42,619 bases of DNA from Halomonas sp. PR-M31 (lineage in GTDB: Bacteria > Pseudomonadota > Gammaproteobacteria > Pseudomonadales > Halomonadaceae), in assembly GCF_001039575.1 (NCBI RefSeq), contig NZ_JIBT01000053.1:1-42619 (forward strand), read 5' to 3'. A program made the translations under genes and the position numbers. Positions within the stretch are counted from its first letter, which is position 1, and every line of letters starts with the position of its first letter. The notes under the pieces were generated by a model. It searched no databases, was not told where the DNA came from, and worked only from the letters and a program-made list of their open reading frames with translations. Of this stretch, positions 35,572 through 42,619 are shown piece by piece.

Positions 35572-35982
35572 GGCCTATTCGGCCCTCCTTGGCACCCCTT
35601 CGTGGGTGACGAAAAATGCAGTCAAACGATCACGCAATACCGGACGGTGAAAATCCAGCCGCAAGCGCAGACAGTTTCAGACAAGACCTTTCTTGCAGGG
35701 CCTTTTCATACAAGACCCGGGGCCTGAAGGCAAAAAGTCTACACGCTCCCCCAGCGACTGCCTAGCAGGCTGCCATCGATGCCTCAATAGGGTTGCCGCG
35801 GTCCTCTTCTCGATTGAAATTCGTGACCGGTATTTGATGGATATCCACAACTCGGCGACAATAATCCCCCGATTTTCATGCCGGCTCTTGGCCGGCATCA
35901 CATCATAGAACGGATAGTGGTGGTCATTTCACTACGCTGTACTACTATCTCTGTTCATTTGCCCTAGGCGAGGAGCTTTACG
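35572..35982. other. Divergent intergenic region between metK and tkt
   Basis: A 411-base non-coding region that must hold both promoters. A hairpin ATGCCGGC (35878-35885) / GCCGGCAT (35891-35898) lies about 85 bases before tkt without a T-run. A good ribosome site, GAGGAG, precedes tkt. No SAM riboswitch motif was recognised on the metK side, and no gene is seen. Confidence 0.6.
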
Positions 35983-37989
35983 ATGCCGTCCCGTTTCGAG
36001 TTGGCGAATGCCATTCGTGCACTGTCCATGGATGCCGTACAGAGGGCCAAGTCCGGTCATCCCGGCGCCCCCATGGGCATGGCCGATATTGCCGAAGTGC
36101 TGTGGAACGACTATTTGAAGCACAATCCGGCCAATCCGCACTGGGCGGATCGTGACCGTTTCGTACTGTCCAATGGCCATGGCTCAATGCTTCTTTATTC
36201 GCTGTTGCACCTGACCGGCTATGAGCTGACCCTCGAGGACCTACAGAACTTTCGTCAGCTGCACTCAAAGACGCCAGGGCATCCTGAGCTGGGTTATACC
36301 CCCGGGGTCGAGACTACCACCGGCCCGTTGGGTCAGGGTCTGGCCAACGCCGTCGGCATGGCCATTGCAGAACGCACCCTGGCCGCTCAGTTCAATAAAC
36401 CGGGACATGCCATCGTCGATCACCATACCTACGCCTTCGTAGGAGATGGCTGCCTGATGGAAGGTATTTCCCACGAGGTCTGCTCTCTGGCCGGCACCCA
36501 GGGTCTGGGCAAGCTGACCGTCTTTTATGATGACAACGGTATTTCCATTGACGGCGAAACCGTGGGCTGGTTCACCGACGATACCGCCAAGCGCTTCGAA
36601 GCCTACGGCTGGCACGTAGTGCCCAACGTCGATGGCCACAAGCCCGAGGAAATCAAGGCTGCCGTCGAACTGGCTCGCCAAAATGACGATCGCCCCAGCT
36701 TGATCATGTGCAAGACCATCATCGGGTTTGGCGCGCCTAACAAGCAAGGCACCGAAGCCACTCACGGATCCCCGCTGGGTGAAGACGAAGTTGCTGCCGC
36801 CCGGGAGCAGCTGGGCTGGTCACATGCACCGTTTCATGTGCCGGAAGAGCTCTACAAGGGCTGGGACGCCAGCGAGCGAGGCCAGCAGGTCGAAGACGAG
36901 TGGAACGTACGCTTTGAACGCTACGCCGAGGCGCACCCGGAGCTTGCCAAGGAGTTCAAGCGACGACTCAAGGGCGAACTGCCCATGACACTGAATACCG
37001 AAAAGCTGATCGAGCAAACCCAGGAACGCGATGAAAGCATCGCCAGCCGCAAGGCGTCACTGGCCTGCCTCAACGAACTCGGCCCACAGCTGCCGGAACT
37101 GTTCGGCGGCAGCGCCGACCTGGCGCCATCCAACCTGACTTTCTGGAAGGATTCCAAGGCCATCAACCGCGACCACCATGGCGGCAACTATCTGCATTAC
37201 GGCGTGCGGGAGTTCGGCATGGGGGCGATCATGAACGGTATTGCCGCCCACGGTGGCTTCATTCCCTACGGCGCCACCTTCCTGACCTTCATGGAGTACA
37301 TGCACAACGCCGTGCGTCTGGCGGCGCTGATGAACCTGCAGACCATCTACGTGTTCACCCACGACTCCATTGGTCTGGGCGAGGATGGCCCGACCCATCA
37401 GCCCATCGAGCAGATGGGAGCCCTGCGCTCGACGCCCAACCTTTCGACCTGGCGACCGGCGGATGCGGTCGAAACCGCCGTGGCCTGGCGCATCGCTCTC
37501 AAGCGCCAAGGCGCGCCGACGGCCCTGGTACTGTCCCGGCAGAACCTGCCCCATCAGCAGCGTGACAAGCAGCAGCTGGCGGAGATTCGTCGCGGCGGCT
37601 ACGTGCTCAAGGACAGCGATGAGCCTTTCGAGGCCATTCTGATCGCGACCGGCTCCGAAGTGGGTCTGGCCATGGAAGCAGCCGACGCCTTGGAAGCCAA
37701 GGGCAAGGCGGTGCGCGTCGTGTCGCTGCCTTCCACGGACATTTTTGATGCCCAGCCTGTCAGCTATCGTGAGTCTGTCCTGCCGTCCACCATGACCAAG
37801 CGTGTGGCCATCGAAGCCAGCCACTACGCCTACTGGTACAAATACGTCGGACTTCAGGGCCGCATCATCGCCATGCACAGCTTCGGCGAATCCGCCCCGG
37901 CAGACGCGCTGTTCAAGTACTACGGCTTCACCGTGGACAACGTCGTGGAGCAGGTCGAGCAACTGCTGGAAGAAACGACAACTGCTTAA
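35983..37989 (+). CDS. tkt: Transketolase
   Basis: A 668-residue enzyme with AGGAG 8 bases before the ATG. The N-terminal thiamine diphosphate domain has [52 protein letters not shown] and the metal motif [14 protein letters not shown]...DDNGISIDG. The pyrimidine-binding domain contains [29 protein letters not shown] and [20 protein letters not shown]. The C-terminal domain ends near [13 protein letters not shown]. Length matches E. coli TktA (663). It transfers two-carbon ketol units in the pentose phosphate pathway, producing or consuming fructose 6-phosphate and glyceraldehyde 3-phosphate. It is followed by its own strong terminator and faces fbaB. Confidence 0.97.
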   Translation: MPSRFELANAIRALSMDAVQRAKSGHPGAPMGMADIAEVLWNDYLKHNPANPHWADRDRFVLSNGHGSMLLYSLLHLTGYELTLEDLQNFRQLHSKTPGHPELGYTPGVETTTGPLGQGLANAVGMAIAERTLAAQFNKPGHAIVDHHTYAFVGDGCLMEGISHEVCSLAGTQGLGKLTVFYDDNGISIDGETVGWFTDDTAKRFEAYGWHVVPNVDGHKPEEIKAAVELARQNDDRPSLIMCKTIIGFGAPNKQGTEATHGSPLGEDEVAAAREQLGWSHAPFHVPEELYKGWDASERGQQVEDEWNVRFERYAEAHPELAKEFKRRLKGELPMTLNTEKLIEQTQERDESIASRKASLACLNELGPQLPELFGGSADLAPSNLTFWKDSKAINRDHHGGNYLHYGVREFGMGAIMNGIAAHGGFIPYGATFLTFMEYMHNAVRLAALMNLQTIYVFTHDSIGLGEDGPTHQPIEQMGALRSTPNLSTWRPADAVETAVAWRIALKRQGAPTALVLSRQNLPHQQRDKQQLAEIRRGGYVLKDSDEPFEAILIATGSEVGLAMEAADALEAKGKAVRVVSLPSTDIFDAQPVSYRESVLPSTMTKRVAIEASHYAYWYKYVGLQGRIIAMHSFGESAPADALFKYYGFTVDNVVEQVEQLLEETTTA

Positions 37990-38011
37990 CGACGCTGTCG
38001 GAAAGCACCAA

Positions 38012-38048
38012 AGCGAAGGGCCCGGTCATTGTGACCGGGCCCTTTTTT
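38012..38048 (+). terminator. Terminator of tkt
   Basis: GGGCCCGGTCA (38018-38028), a TTG loop, TGACCGGGCCC (38032-38042) and TTTTTT (38043-38048) follow the tkt stop by 28 bases. AGCGAA on the left and TTCGCT on the right can extend the stem on the opposite strand. Confidence 0.95.
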
Positions 38049-38119
38049 CGCTAGACCATTCACGATACTGCAAGAAAGATCTGATTTATGTCGTCAGTAA
38101 TGCGGCAAATCAGCCGTTC

Positions 38120-39172
38120 TTAAGCAATAGTGACATCTTTGGACAGATACACATCCTGAATCGCATTAAGCAGCGCCGCGCCTTCCTTCATCGGCTTCTG
38201 GAACGCCTTGCGCCCGGAAATCAAGCCCATACCGCCGGCACGCTTGTTGATGACCGCGGTACGCACCGCCTCACCCATGTCGGAATGCCCCTTGGAGCCA
38301 CCACCGGAGTTGATCAATCCAGCACGACCCATGAAGCAGTTGGCCACCTGGTAGCGAGCCAGATCGATGGGGTTGTCCGAGGTCAGCTCATCATAGACCT
38401 TGTCATGGGTATGACCGAAACCGACCGCCTTGTACCCGCCGTTGTTCTCCGGCAGCTTCTGCTTAACGATGTCCGCCTTGATGGTTGCCGCCAGGTGAAC
38501 CGCCTGACTGGTGAGGTCAGAAGAGACGTGGTAGTCGGTGCCATCCTTCTTGAAGTCGGGATTACGCAGATAGGACCACAGCACCGTCACCATGCCCAGC
38601 TCGTGAGCGCGCTCGAAGGCTTCGCTGATTTCCATAATCTGACGACGGCTTTCCGGGGAGCCGTAATAGATGGTTGCGCCGACCGCGATGCAACCCATGT
38701 TATGGGCCTGCTCGACCTGGGCGAACAGGGTCTGGTCGTAGATCGCCGGGTAGGTCAAGGTCTCGTTGTGATTGAGCTTGAGCATCATCGGGATCTTATG
38801 GGCATAGCGCCGCGCCACGGAGGAGAGCACGCCAAGGGTCGAGGCGACACAGTTGCAGCCCCCTTCGATGGCCAGTTCGACGATGTTCTTGGGGTCGAAG
38901 TACATAGGGTTGGGGGCGAAAGAAGCGCCAGCAGAATGTTCGATCCCCTGATCCACCGGCAACATGCTCAAGTATCCGGTGCCCGCCAAACGGCCGCTGT
39001 TGAACAGCATCTGCATGTTGCGCATCACAAGAGGATTGCGGTCGCTGTCCATCATCACCCGATCGACGAAATCAGGGCCGGGCAGGTACAGATCCTCTTT
39101 CTTGAATCCGCTGCAGGTATGATTGAGCAGGCTGTCGGCTTCGTCGCCCAACAGTTGGGTAATATCGGTCAT
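38120..39172 (-). CDS. fbaB: Class I fructose-bisphosphate aldolase
   Basis: A 350-residue enzyme, identical in length to E. coli FbaB. It starts [19 protein letters not shown] at 39172, with AGAGGAAC 6 bases upstream. DhnA-type aldolase signatures: [70 protein letters not shown], the Schiff-base lysine region [18 protein letters not shown], and [17 protein letters not shown]. It splits fructose 1,6-bisphosphate into dihydroxyacetone phosphate and glyceraldehyde 3-phosphate and serves glycolysis and gluconeogenesis. It stands alone, convergent with tkt. Confidence 0.96.
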   Translation of the reverse strand: MTDITQLLGDEADSLLNHTCSGFKKEDLYLPGPDFVDRVMMDSDRNPLVMRNMQMLFNSGRLAGTGYLSMLPVDQGIEHSAGASFAPNPMYFDPKNIVELAIEGGCNCVASTLGVLSSVARRYAHKIPMMLKLNHNETLTYPAIYDQTLFAQVEQAHNMGCIAVGATIYYGSPESRRQIMEISEAFERAHELGMVTVLWSYLRNPDFKKDGTDYHVSSDLTSQAVHLAATIKADIVKQKLPENNGGYKAVGFGHTHDKVYDELTSDNPIDLARYQVANCFMGRAGLINSGGGSKGHSDMGEAVRTAVINKRAGGMGLISGRKAFQKPMKEGAALLNAIQDVYLSKDVTIA

Positions 39173-39320
39173 TGTGACTAGTTCCTCTTTAGATGGCGGC
39201 GGCCTTTGCGTCCCGCAGGCACACTCAAAAAATACGCCGATCATCTTGCCGTTAAGTGGCGCATTTTTCCAGCTTAGGTGCGCTGCACAAAAAACACGAT
39301 CATTTTAAGCCTGATGGATC

Positions 39321-39350
39321 AAAAAAGCGCCTTCCAAAAAGAAAGGCGCT
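39321..39350 (-). terminator. Terminator of the small heat-shock operon
   Basis: On the minus strand AGCGCCTT (39350-39343), a 9-base loop, AAGGCGCT (39333-39326) and a run of T residues (39325-39321) lie 25 bases after the second Hsp20 stop. Confidence 0.9.
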
Positions 39351-39375
39351 TGGCACATTACCTACGCTGACGAAA

Positions 39376-39765
39376 TCAGGCCGCCTTGACATCGATACGC
39401 CGACGACGATGCGTCTCGCGCTTGGGCAATACCAGGCGCAAGACCCCATCGCGAACTTCAGCTTGGATCGACTCGGTATCGATCTCATGACTCAGCGTGA
39501 AGCGACGCGCGTACTGATCGCCGCGTATCTCCGCGTAGGAAGCAGAAACACCGCTTGGCATATCGATCTTGATATCGCCTTCAATGCTCAGCACGTTGTG
39601 ATCCACCTCGATATGCAGCGACTCCTGGGTGACCCCCGGCATATCGGCAATCACATGAAGAGCATCATCCTGCTCGTAGATATCGACTGCCGGCAACAGC
39701 GTACGGCGCTGTTCCTGTTGTGTCGTGACATCGCGGTTGGTTTCACGTTTGGTGACATCATTCAT
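39376..39765 (-). CDS. Hsp20/alpha-crystallin family small heat-shock protein (second gene of pair)
   Basis: A 129-residue protein with GGGAGG 8 bases before the ATG. The alpha-crystallin domain spans about residues 24-115: LLPAVDIYEQDDALHVIADM, PGVTQESLHIEV, YARRFTLSHEIDTESIQAEV and the C-terminal GVLRLVLPKRE beta-strand. These ATP-independent holdases bind unfolding proteins in the cytoplasm. The classical C-terminal IxI motif appears only as RIDVKAA. It starts 20 bases after the upstream hsp20 gene ends, so the two are co-transcribed. The arrangement, two divergent Hsp20 paralogues with different N-termini, may allow hetero-oligomers. Confidence 0.92.
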   Translation of the reverse strand: MNDVTKRETNRDVTTQQEQRRTLLPAVDIYEQDDALHVIADMPGVTQESLHIEVDHNVLSIEGDIKIDMPSGVSASYAEIRGDQYARRFTLSHEIDTESIQAEVRDGVLRLVLPKRETHRRRRIDVKAA

Positions 39766-39785
39766 GGCTCACACCTCCCTTGGTC

Positions 39786-40241
39786 TCAAGCCGTCTTTAT
39801 TTCGACGCGGCGAGGCTTCATTTCCTCGCGCTTGGGCAGATGAATTTCCACCAATCCGTTGGCAGCTTTTGCCTCGGCCCGTTCGGTGTCGACACCATCG
39901 GGCAACGTGACGGAGCGCGAGAATTCACCGCTGAAACGCTCCTGGCGATAGTAGGCACGCTGCTGGCGCTCGCCCTCATCCGCAACGGATGAGCGACGGC
40001 CATGCAAGGTCAGCACGTTGTCCTGCACGCTCACGTCGAGCTCATCAGACGTCAAGCCCGGTGCAAATACGTATACCAGAACGGCATCTTCCGTACGGCC
40101 CATATTGATCATGGGAAAGGTGCCGCGGGGCACCGAACGGATATCCGAGGTAGCCTGGGGAAAGAATTCGTCCATGACCTGCCGGAACCAATCAAAATCC
40201 GCAGATCTGGAGCCGTTGGAACGCCAAAGATCTCCGAACAT
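39786..40241 (-). CDS. Hsp20/alpha-crystallin family small heat-shock protein (first gene of pair)
   Basis: A 151-residue protein from ATG 40241, preceded by AAGGAGG 9 bases upstream. An N-terminal arm with aromatic residues (MFGDLWRSNGSRSADFDWFR) leads into the alpha-crystallin domain: FPMINMGRTEDAVLVYVFAP, GLTSDELDVSVQDNVLTLHG, YYRQERFSGEFSRSVTLPDG, ANGLVEIHLPKRE. The end is VEIKTA, the IxI-type anchor. It is a cytoplasmic chaperone that holds denaturing proteins for refolding by DnaK/ClpB. A sigma-32-like promoter lies about 80 bases upstream and drives both hsp20 genes. Confidence 0.93.
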   Translation of the reverse strand: MFGDLWRSNGSRSADFDWFRQVMDEFFPQATSDIRSVPRGTFPMINMGRTEDAVLVYVFAPGLTSDELDVSVQDNVLTLHGRRSSVADEGERQQRAYYRQERFSGEFSRSVTLPDGVDTERAEAKAANGLVEIHLPKREEMKPRRVEIKTA

Positions 40242-40322
40242 GACCAAACACCTCCTTACAAAAGTCAGTGATGATGTACCTTTCAGCAAAGCCGATTGCA
40301 TTCCATGGCTTGCTACAGGCAA

Positions 40323-40350
40323 AGATGGATGTTGACGATAAAATTTCAAG
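40323..40350 (-). promoter_or_regulatory. Sigma-32 (RpoH)-like heat-shock promoter
   Basis: On the minus strand CTTGAAA (40350-40344) is followed after about 13 bases by ATCCATCT (40330-40323). This fits the RpoH consensus CTTGAAA / CCCCATNT in sequence and spacing. It lies between the glnG stop and the hsp20 pair. Confidence 0.75.
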
Positions 40351-40354
40351 CCCC

Positions 40355-41752
40355 TTACTCGAAAACCGTGTTTTTCAGCTTGCGGGTTAGGGTATTACGC
40401 CCCCAGCCCAGCAGCTCCGCCGCTTCCCCCTTGCGCCCCCCGGTATGTTTGAGCGCGGATTCGATGAGAATACGCTCGAACTCCGATACCGCCTGACCAA
40501 ACAAATGCGTGTGCCCCGCGCTCAAGGTGCGATCGGCCCAGACGCGAAAAGCCCTGCGCCAGTCCTCGATTTCGTGCTCCGCACTCTCGACATCCCGAAG
40601 CTCCGCCGGCAAGTCGTCGATCAAAATTTCACGCCCGGACGCCATGACCGTCAGCCAGCGGCAGGTATTCTCCAGCTGACGCACGTTCCCAGGCCAAGGC
40701 AAGCGGGTCAGATGCTGCTCGGTAGCCGGGGTCAACAGCTTGGTCTGCGTTGAAAGTTCTCGGGCGGCTTCGGCGAGAAAGTGCTGAGCCAGACGGGGAA
40801 TGTCTTCGCTACGCTCCGCCAGACGCGGCAGTCGAATGCGAATCACGTTGAGTCGATGAAACAGGTCTTCACGAAAGCGTCCTTCCGCGACCAGCCGTTC
40901 AAGATGCTGATGGGTGGCCGCGATGATACGCACATCGACCTTGGCGGGACGATGGCCGCCGACACGATAGAACTCACCGTCTGCCAGCACCCGGAGCAAG
41001 CGAGTCTGGGTATCCGGCGGCATGTCGCCGATCTCATCGAGAAACAACGTGCCGCCATCCGCCTGCTCGAAGCGCCCCTGACGCTGAGTGCTGGCGCCGG
41101 TGAAGGCGCCCTTTTCATGACCGAACAGCTCGGACTCCATCAGCTCCTTGGGAATCGCGGCCATGTTCAAGGCAACGAAGGGCTGAGCCTTGCGCGGGCT
41201 GTGCTGGTGCAAGGCTTGGGCCACCCGCTCCTTGCCGGTGCCGGATTCCCCGTTGATGAGCACGGTGATATGGGATTGCGCCAAGCGACCAATGGCGCGA
41301 AACACCTCCTGCATGGCCGGCGCCTCGCCGATGATCTCCGTCGCCAGTCGGACAGGAATGCTGGCCGGCGTGCGGCGTTCGCGAGCATGAGCGATTGCTC
41401 GTCTCACCAGCGCCAGGGCTTCGTCAACATCGAAGGGCTTGGGCAAATACTCGAAGGCGCCGCCCTGATAGGACGCCACTGCGCTGTCCAGATCCGAGTG
41501 CGCCGTCATGACGATCACCGGCAGATCTGGATGGGCGTTACGAACCTGCGCCAGTAGATCCAGGCCATCAAGCCCGGGCATGCGGATATCAGTCAGCAGC
41601 ACCTCTGGCGGGTCACTTAGCAGTGTTTCGAGGGCATGGTCCGCCCGCTCGAAACTTTGAATCTTGATGTCCGGCTGCGCGAGCGCACGTTCGAGCACCC
41701 AGCGAATGCTGCGATCATCATCGACGATGACGACACGAGCCATCTCGGTCAT
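40355..41752 (-). CDS. glnG: Nitrogen regulation response regulator NtrC
   Basis: A 465-residue sigma-54 activator. The receiver domain has [18 protein letters not shown], the phosphoacceptor Asp at residue 55 (LLTDIRMPG), VIVMTAHSD and [11 protein letters not shown]. The AAA+ domain has Walker [15 protein letters not shown], the sigma-54 loop GAFTGAS, and Walker [16 protein letters not shown] Fis-type helix-turn-helix ends the protein ([20 protein letters not shown]). NtrC activates glnA and other nitrogen-scavenging genes when phosphorylated by NtrB under nitrogen limitation. The start overlaps the glnL stop (ATGA). A second in-frame Met (MARVVIVDD) 3 codons later is also possible. Codes for cytoplasmic protein. 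Confidence 0.96.
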   Translation of the reverse strand: MTEMARVVIVDDDRSIRWVLERALAQPDIKIQSFERADHALETLLSDPPEVLLTDIRMPGLDGLDLLAQVRNAHPDLPVIVMTAHSDLDSAVASYQGGAFEYLPKPFDVDEALALVRRAIAHARERRTPASIPVRLATEIIGEAPAMQEVFRAIGRLAQSHITVLINGESGTGKERVAQALHQHSPRKAQPFVALNMAAIPKELMESELFGHEKGAFTGASTQRQGRFEQADGGTLFLDEIGDMPPDTQTRLLRVLADGEFYRVGGHRPAKVDVRIIAATHQHLERLVAEGRFREDLFHRLNVIRIRLPRLAERSEDIPRLAQHFLAEAARELSTQTKLLTPATEQHLTRLPWPGNVRQLENTCRWLTVMASGREILIDDLPAELRDVESAEHEIEDWRRAFRVWADRTLSAGHTHLFGQAVSEFERILIESALKHTGGRKGEAAELLGWGRNTLTRKLKNTVFE

Positions 41753-42618
41753 AGAGCCTCCACGAGTGAGTTGGCGGTTGCTTCCAGAGGGATAAGCAGG
41801 CGAAATTCGGTATGCCCGGGTCGGGACTCGCTTTCGATCAAACCGTGATGCTTATGCAATATCGATTGAGCGATGGCCAACCCCAGACCGCTGCCCTCGG
41901 CACGCCCCGAAATCATGGGATAAAAGAGCGTATCCCGCAGGCGTTCCGGAACGCCCGGGCCGTTATCGATCACGGCAATTTCACAGACCAGCCGATGACA
42001 TTCGGTGCCCAATGTGAACTGGCGTTTTGCGCGAGTACGCAGCGTCAGCCGCGACGTTTCGCTGGGGCTCGCCTCCATGGCCTGTACGGCGTTGCCTGCC
42101 ACGTTGAGCAGCGCCTGGATCAACTGGTCTTCGTCACCGACCAGTTCCGGCAGGCTAGGATCGTAGTCCCGCAGGTAGTCGATACCCGGGTGTTCCACCA
42201 GAAGCAGAGTGCGCACCCGCTCCACCACCCTGTGGATATTCACGGGCTCATAGCGACAAGGATAGTGAGGGCCCAGCATGCGATCGACCAGATCCCGCAG
42301 CCGATCCACCTCTTCAATGATCACCTGGGTGTATTCAACGAGGGCCGGGTCCGGCAGGTCGCGTTCTAGTAGCTGTGCCGCGCCGCGGATGCCTCCCAGC
42401 GGATTCTTGATCTCGTGGGCCAGCCCCCGGGAGAGCACTTTGATGGTTTTTTGCCGGGCAATCAGCGTCTCTTCTCGGGAAATCCTCAACAGCCGGTCTC
42501 GAGGTTCGATTTCGATCAGCAGCTCGTTGTCGGTCAGGGAGGTTGCCGTGAAGTCAACGGTGATCATCTCGCCGCTGGCCAGGGCGAGCCTTGCTTCCCG
42601 CTGGGTAAAGGAGTGAGC
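41749..42618 (-). CDS. glnL: Nitrogen regulation sensor kinase NtrB (5' end outside the window)
   Basis: The last 289 residues of the kinase; the frame stays open to the window edge (SFTQREARLALASGEMITVD), so the N-terminal PAS domain lies mostly outside. The HisKA helix has the phospho-His in SRGLAHEIKNPLGGIRGAAQ. The N-box (LIQALLNVAGNAVQAME), the G1 box (VIDNGPGVPERL) and the G2 region (GRAEGSGLGLAIAQSILHKH) form the ATPase domain. NtrB is cytoplasmic, controlled by PII protein, and phosphorylates or dephosphorylates NtrC. It is the gene upstream of glnG in a two-gene unit, usually following glnA. Confidence 0.95.
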   Translation of the reverse strand, partial: AHSFTQREARLALASGEMITVDFTATSLTDNELLIEIEPRDRLLRISREETLIARQKTIKVLSRGLAHEIKNPLGGIRGAAQLLERDLPDPALVEYTQVIIEEVDRLRDLVDRMLGPHYPCRYEPVNIHRVVERVRTLLLVEHPGIDYLRDYDPSLPELVGDEDQLIQALLNVAGNAVQAMEASPSETSRLTLRTRAKRQFTLGTECHRLVCEIAVIDNGPGVPERLRDTLFYPMISGRAEGSGLGLAIAQSILHKHHGLIESESRPGHTEFRLLIPLEATANSLVEAL

Positions 42619-42619
42619 G

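Noticed and set aside
35572-35982. SAM riboswitch in the metK leader
   Set aside because: None of the SAM-I, SAM-II or SAM/SAH conserved blocks could be recognised in the 411-base region.

Overview
The window is about 60% GC, densely coded, and reads as chromosome of a moderately halophilic gammaproteobacterium. Halomonas or another Halomonadaceae member is the best guess. This rests on the enterobacterial-type class I aldolase FbaB, glnL-glnG, the linked ahcY/metK/transketolase block, a cyanophycin operon and a CPA1 Na+/H+ antiporter; no rRNA or other taxonomic marker is present.

Layout. (1) 2-3016, plus strand: end of a sugar-nucleotide epimerase, a GT2 polyprenyl-phosphate glycosyltransferase, a small LAB_N membrane protein and an ArnT-like GT83 transferase, which look like an envelope or lipid A sugar-modification operon. 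(2) 3001-7667, minus: cphB-cphA-iadA, making, breaking and recycling cyanophycin. (3) 7996-9801, minus: a ribbon-helix-helix regulator with a palindromic operator and a PHB-depolymerase-like esterase. (4) 10269-13015: zntA-type metal ATPase with a divergent MerR-family regulator and a classical 19-bp-spacer promoter. (5) 13040-14769, minus: sorbosone-dehydrogenase-like periplasmic protein and a DUF2231 membrane protein. (6) 14937-23387, minus: nuoA, a NuoB/NuoD-like fusion, nuoH, J, K, L, M, N. This is a complete complex I membrane arm with no NADH module and no visible Fe-S ligands. (7) 23566-30576: a copper-type resistance region (copA, copB, a cupredoxin, a two-component system, a TVP38 membrane protein, a SHOCT protein, and a Met/Gln-rich periplasmic protein on the plus strand). 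(8) 30737-39172: CPA1 antiporter, ahcY behind an S-adenosylhomocysteine riboswitch, a small lipoprotein, metK, tkt and fbaB. (9) 39376-42618, minus: two small heat-shock proteins behind a sigma-32-like promoter, then glnG and the 3' part of glnL.

Two things stand out. First, the complex I-like operon looks built for ion translocation without the usual electron input: the NuoB-like part has lost its cluster cysteines, the NuoH-like part has lost its acidic quinone-chamber loop, and NuoN has lost the TM5 glutamate. Second, an 11-bp direct repeat, CTGAA-N6-CTGAA, occurs in front of copA, the SHOCT gene, the Met/Gln-rich gene and the nuoA operon, always in the same orientation relative to the gene. 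It is a good candidate box for the two-component regulator at 26789-27454 and ties the orphan complex I-like operon to the metal-response regulon.

Five genes (cphA, zntA, nuoH, the copper-region histidine kinase and metK) are each broken by exactly one missing base. Restoring one base gives normal-length proteins in every case. Because metK is normally essential, these are more likely sequencing or assembly errors than real pseudogenes.
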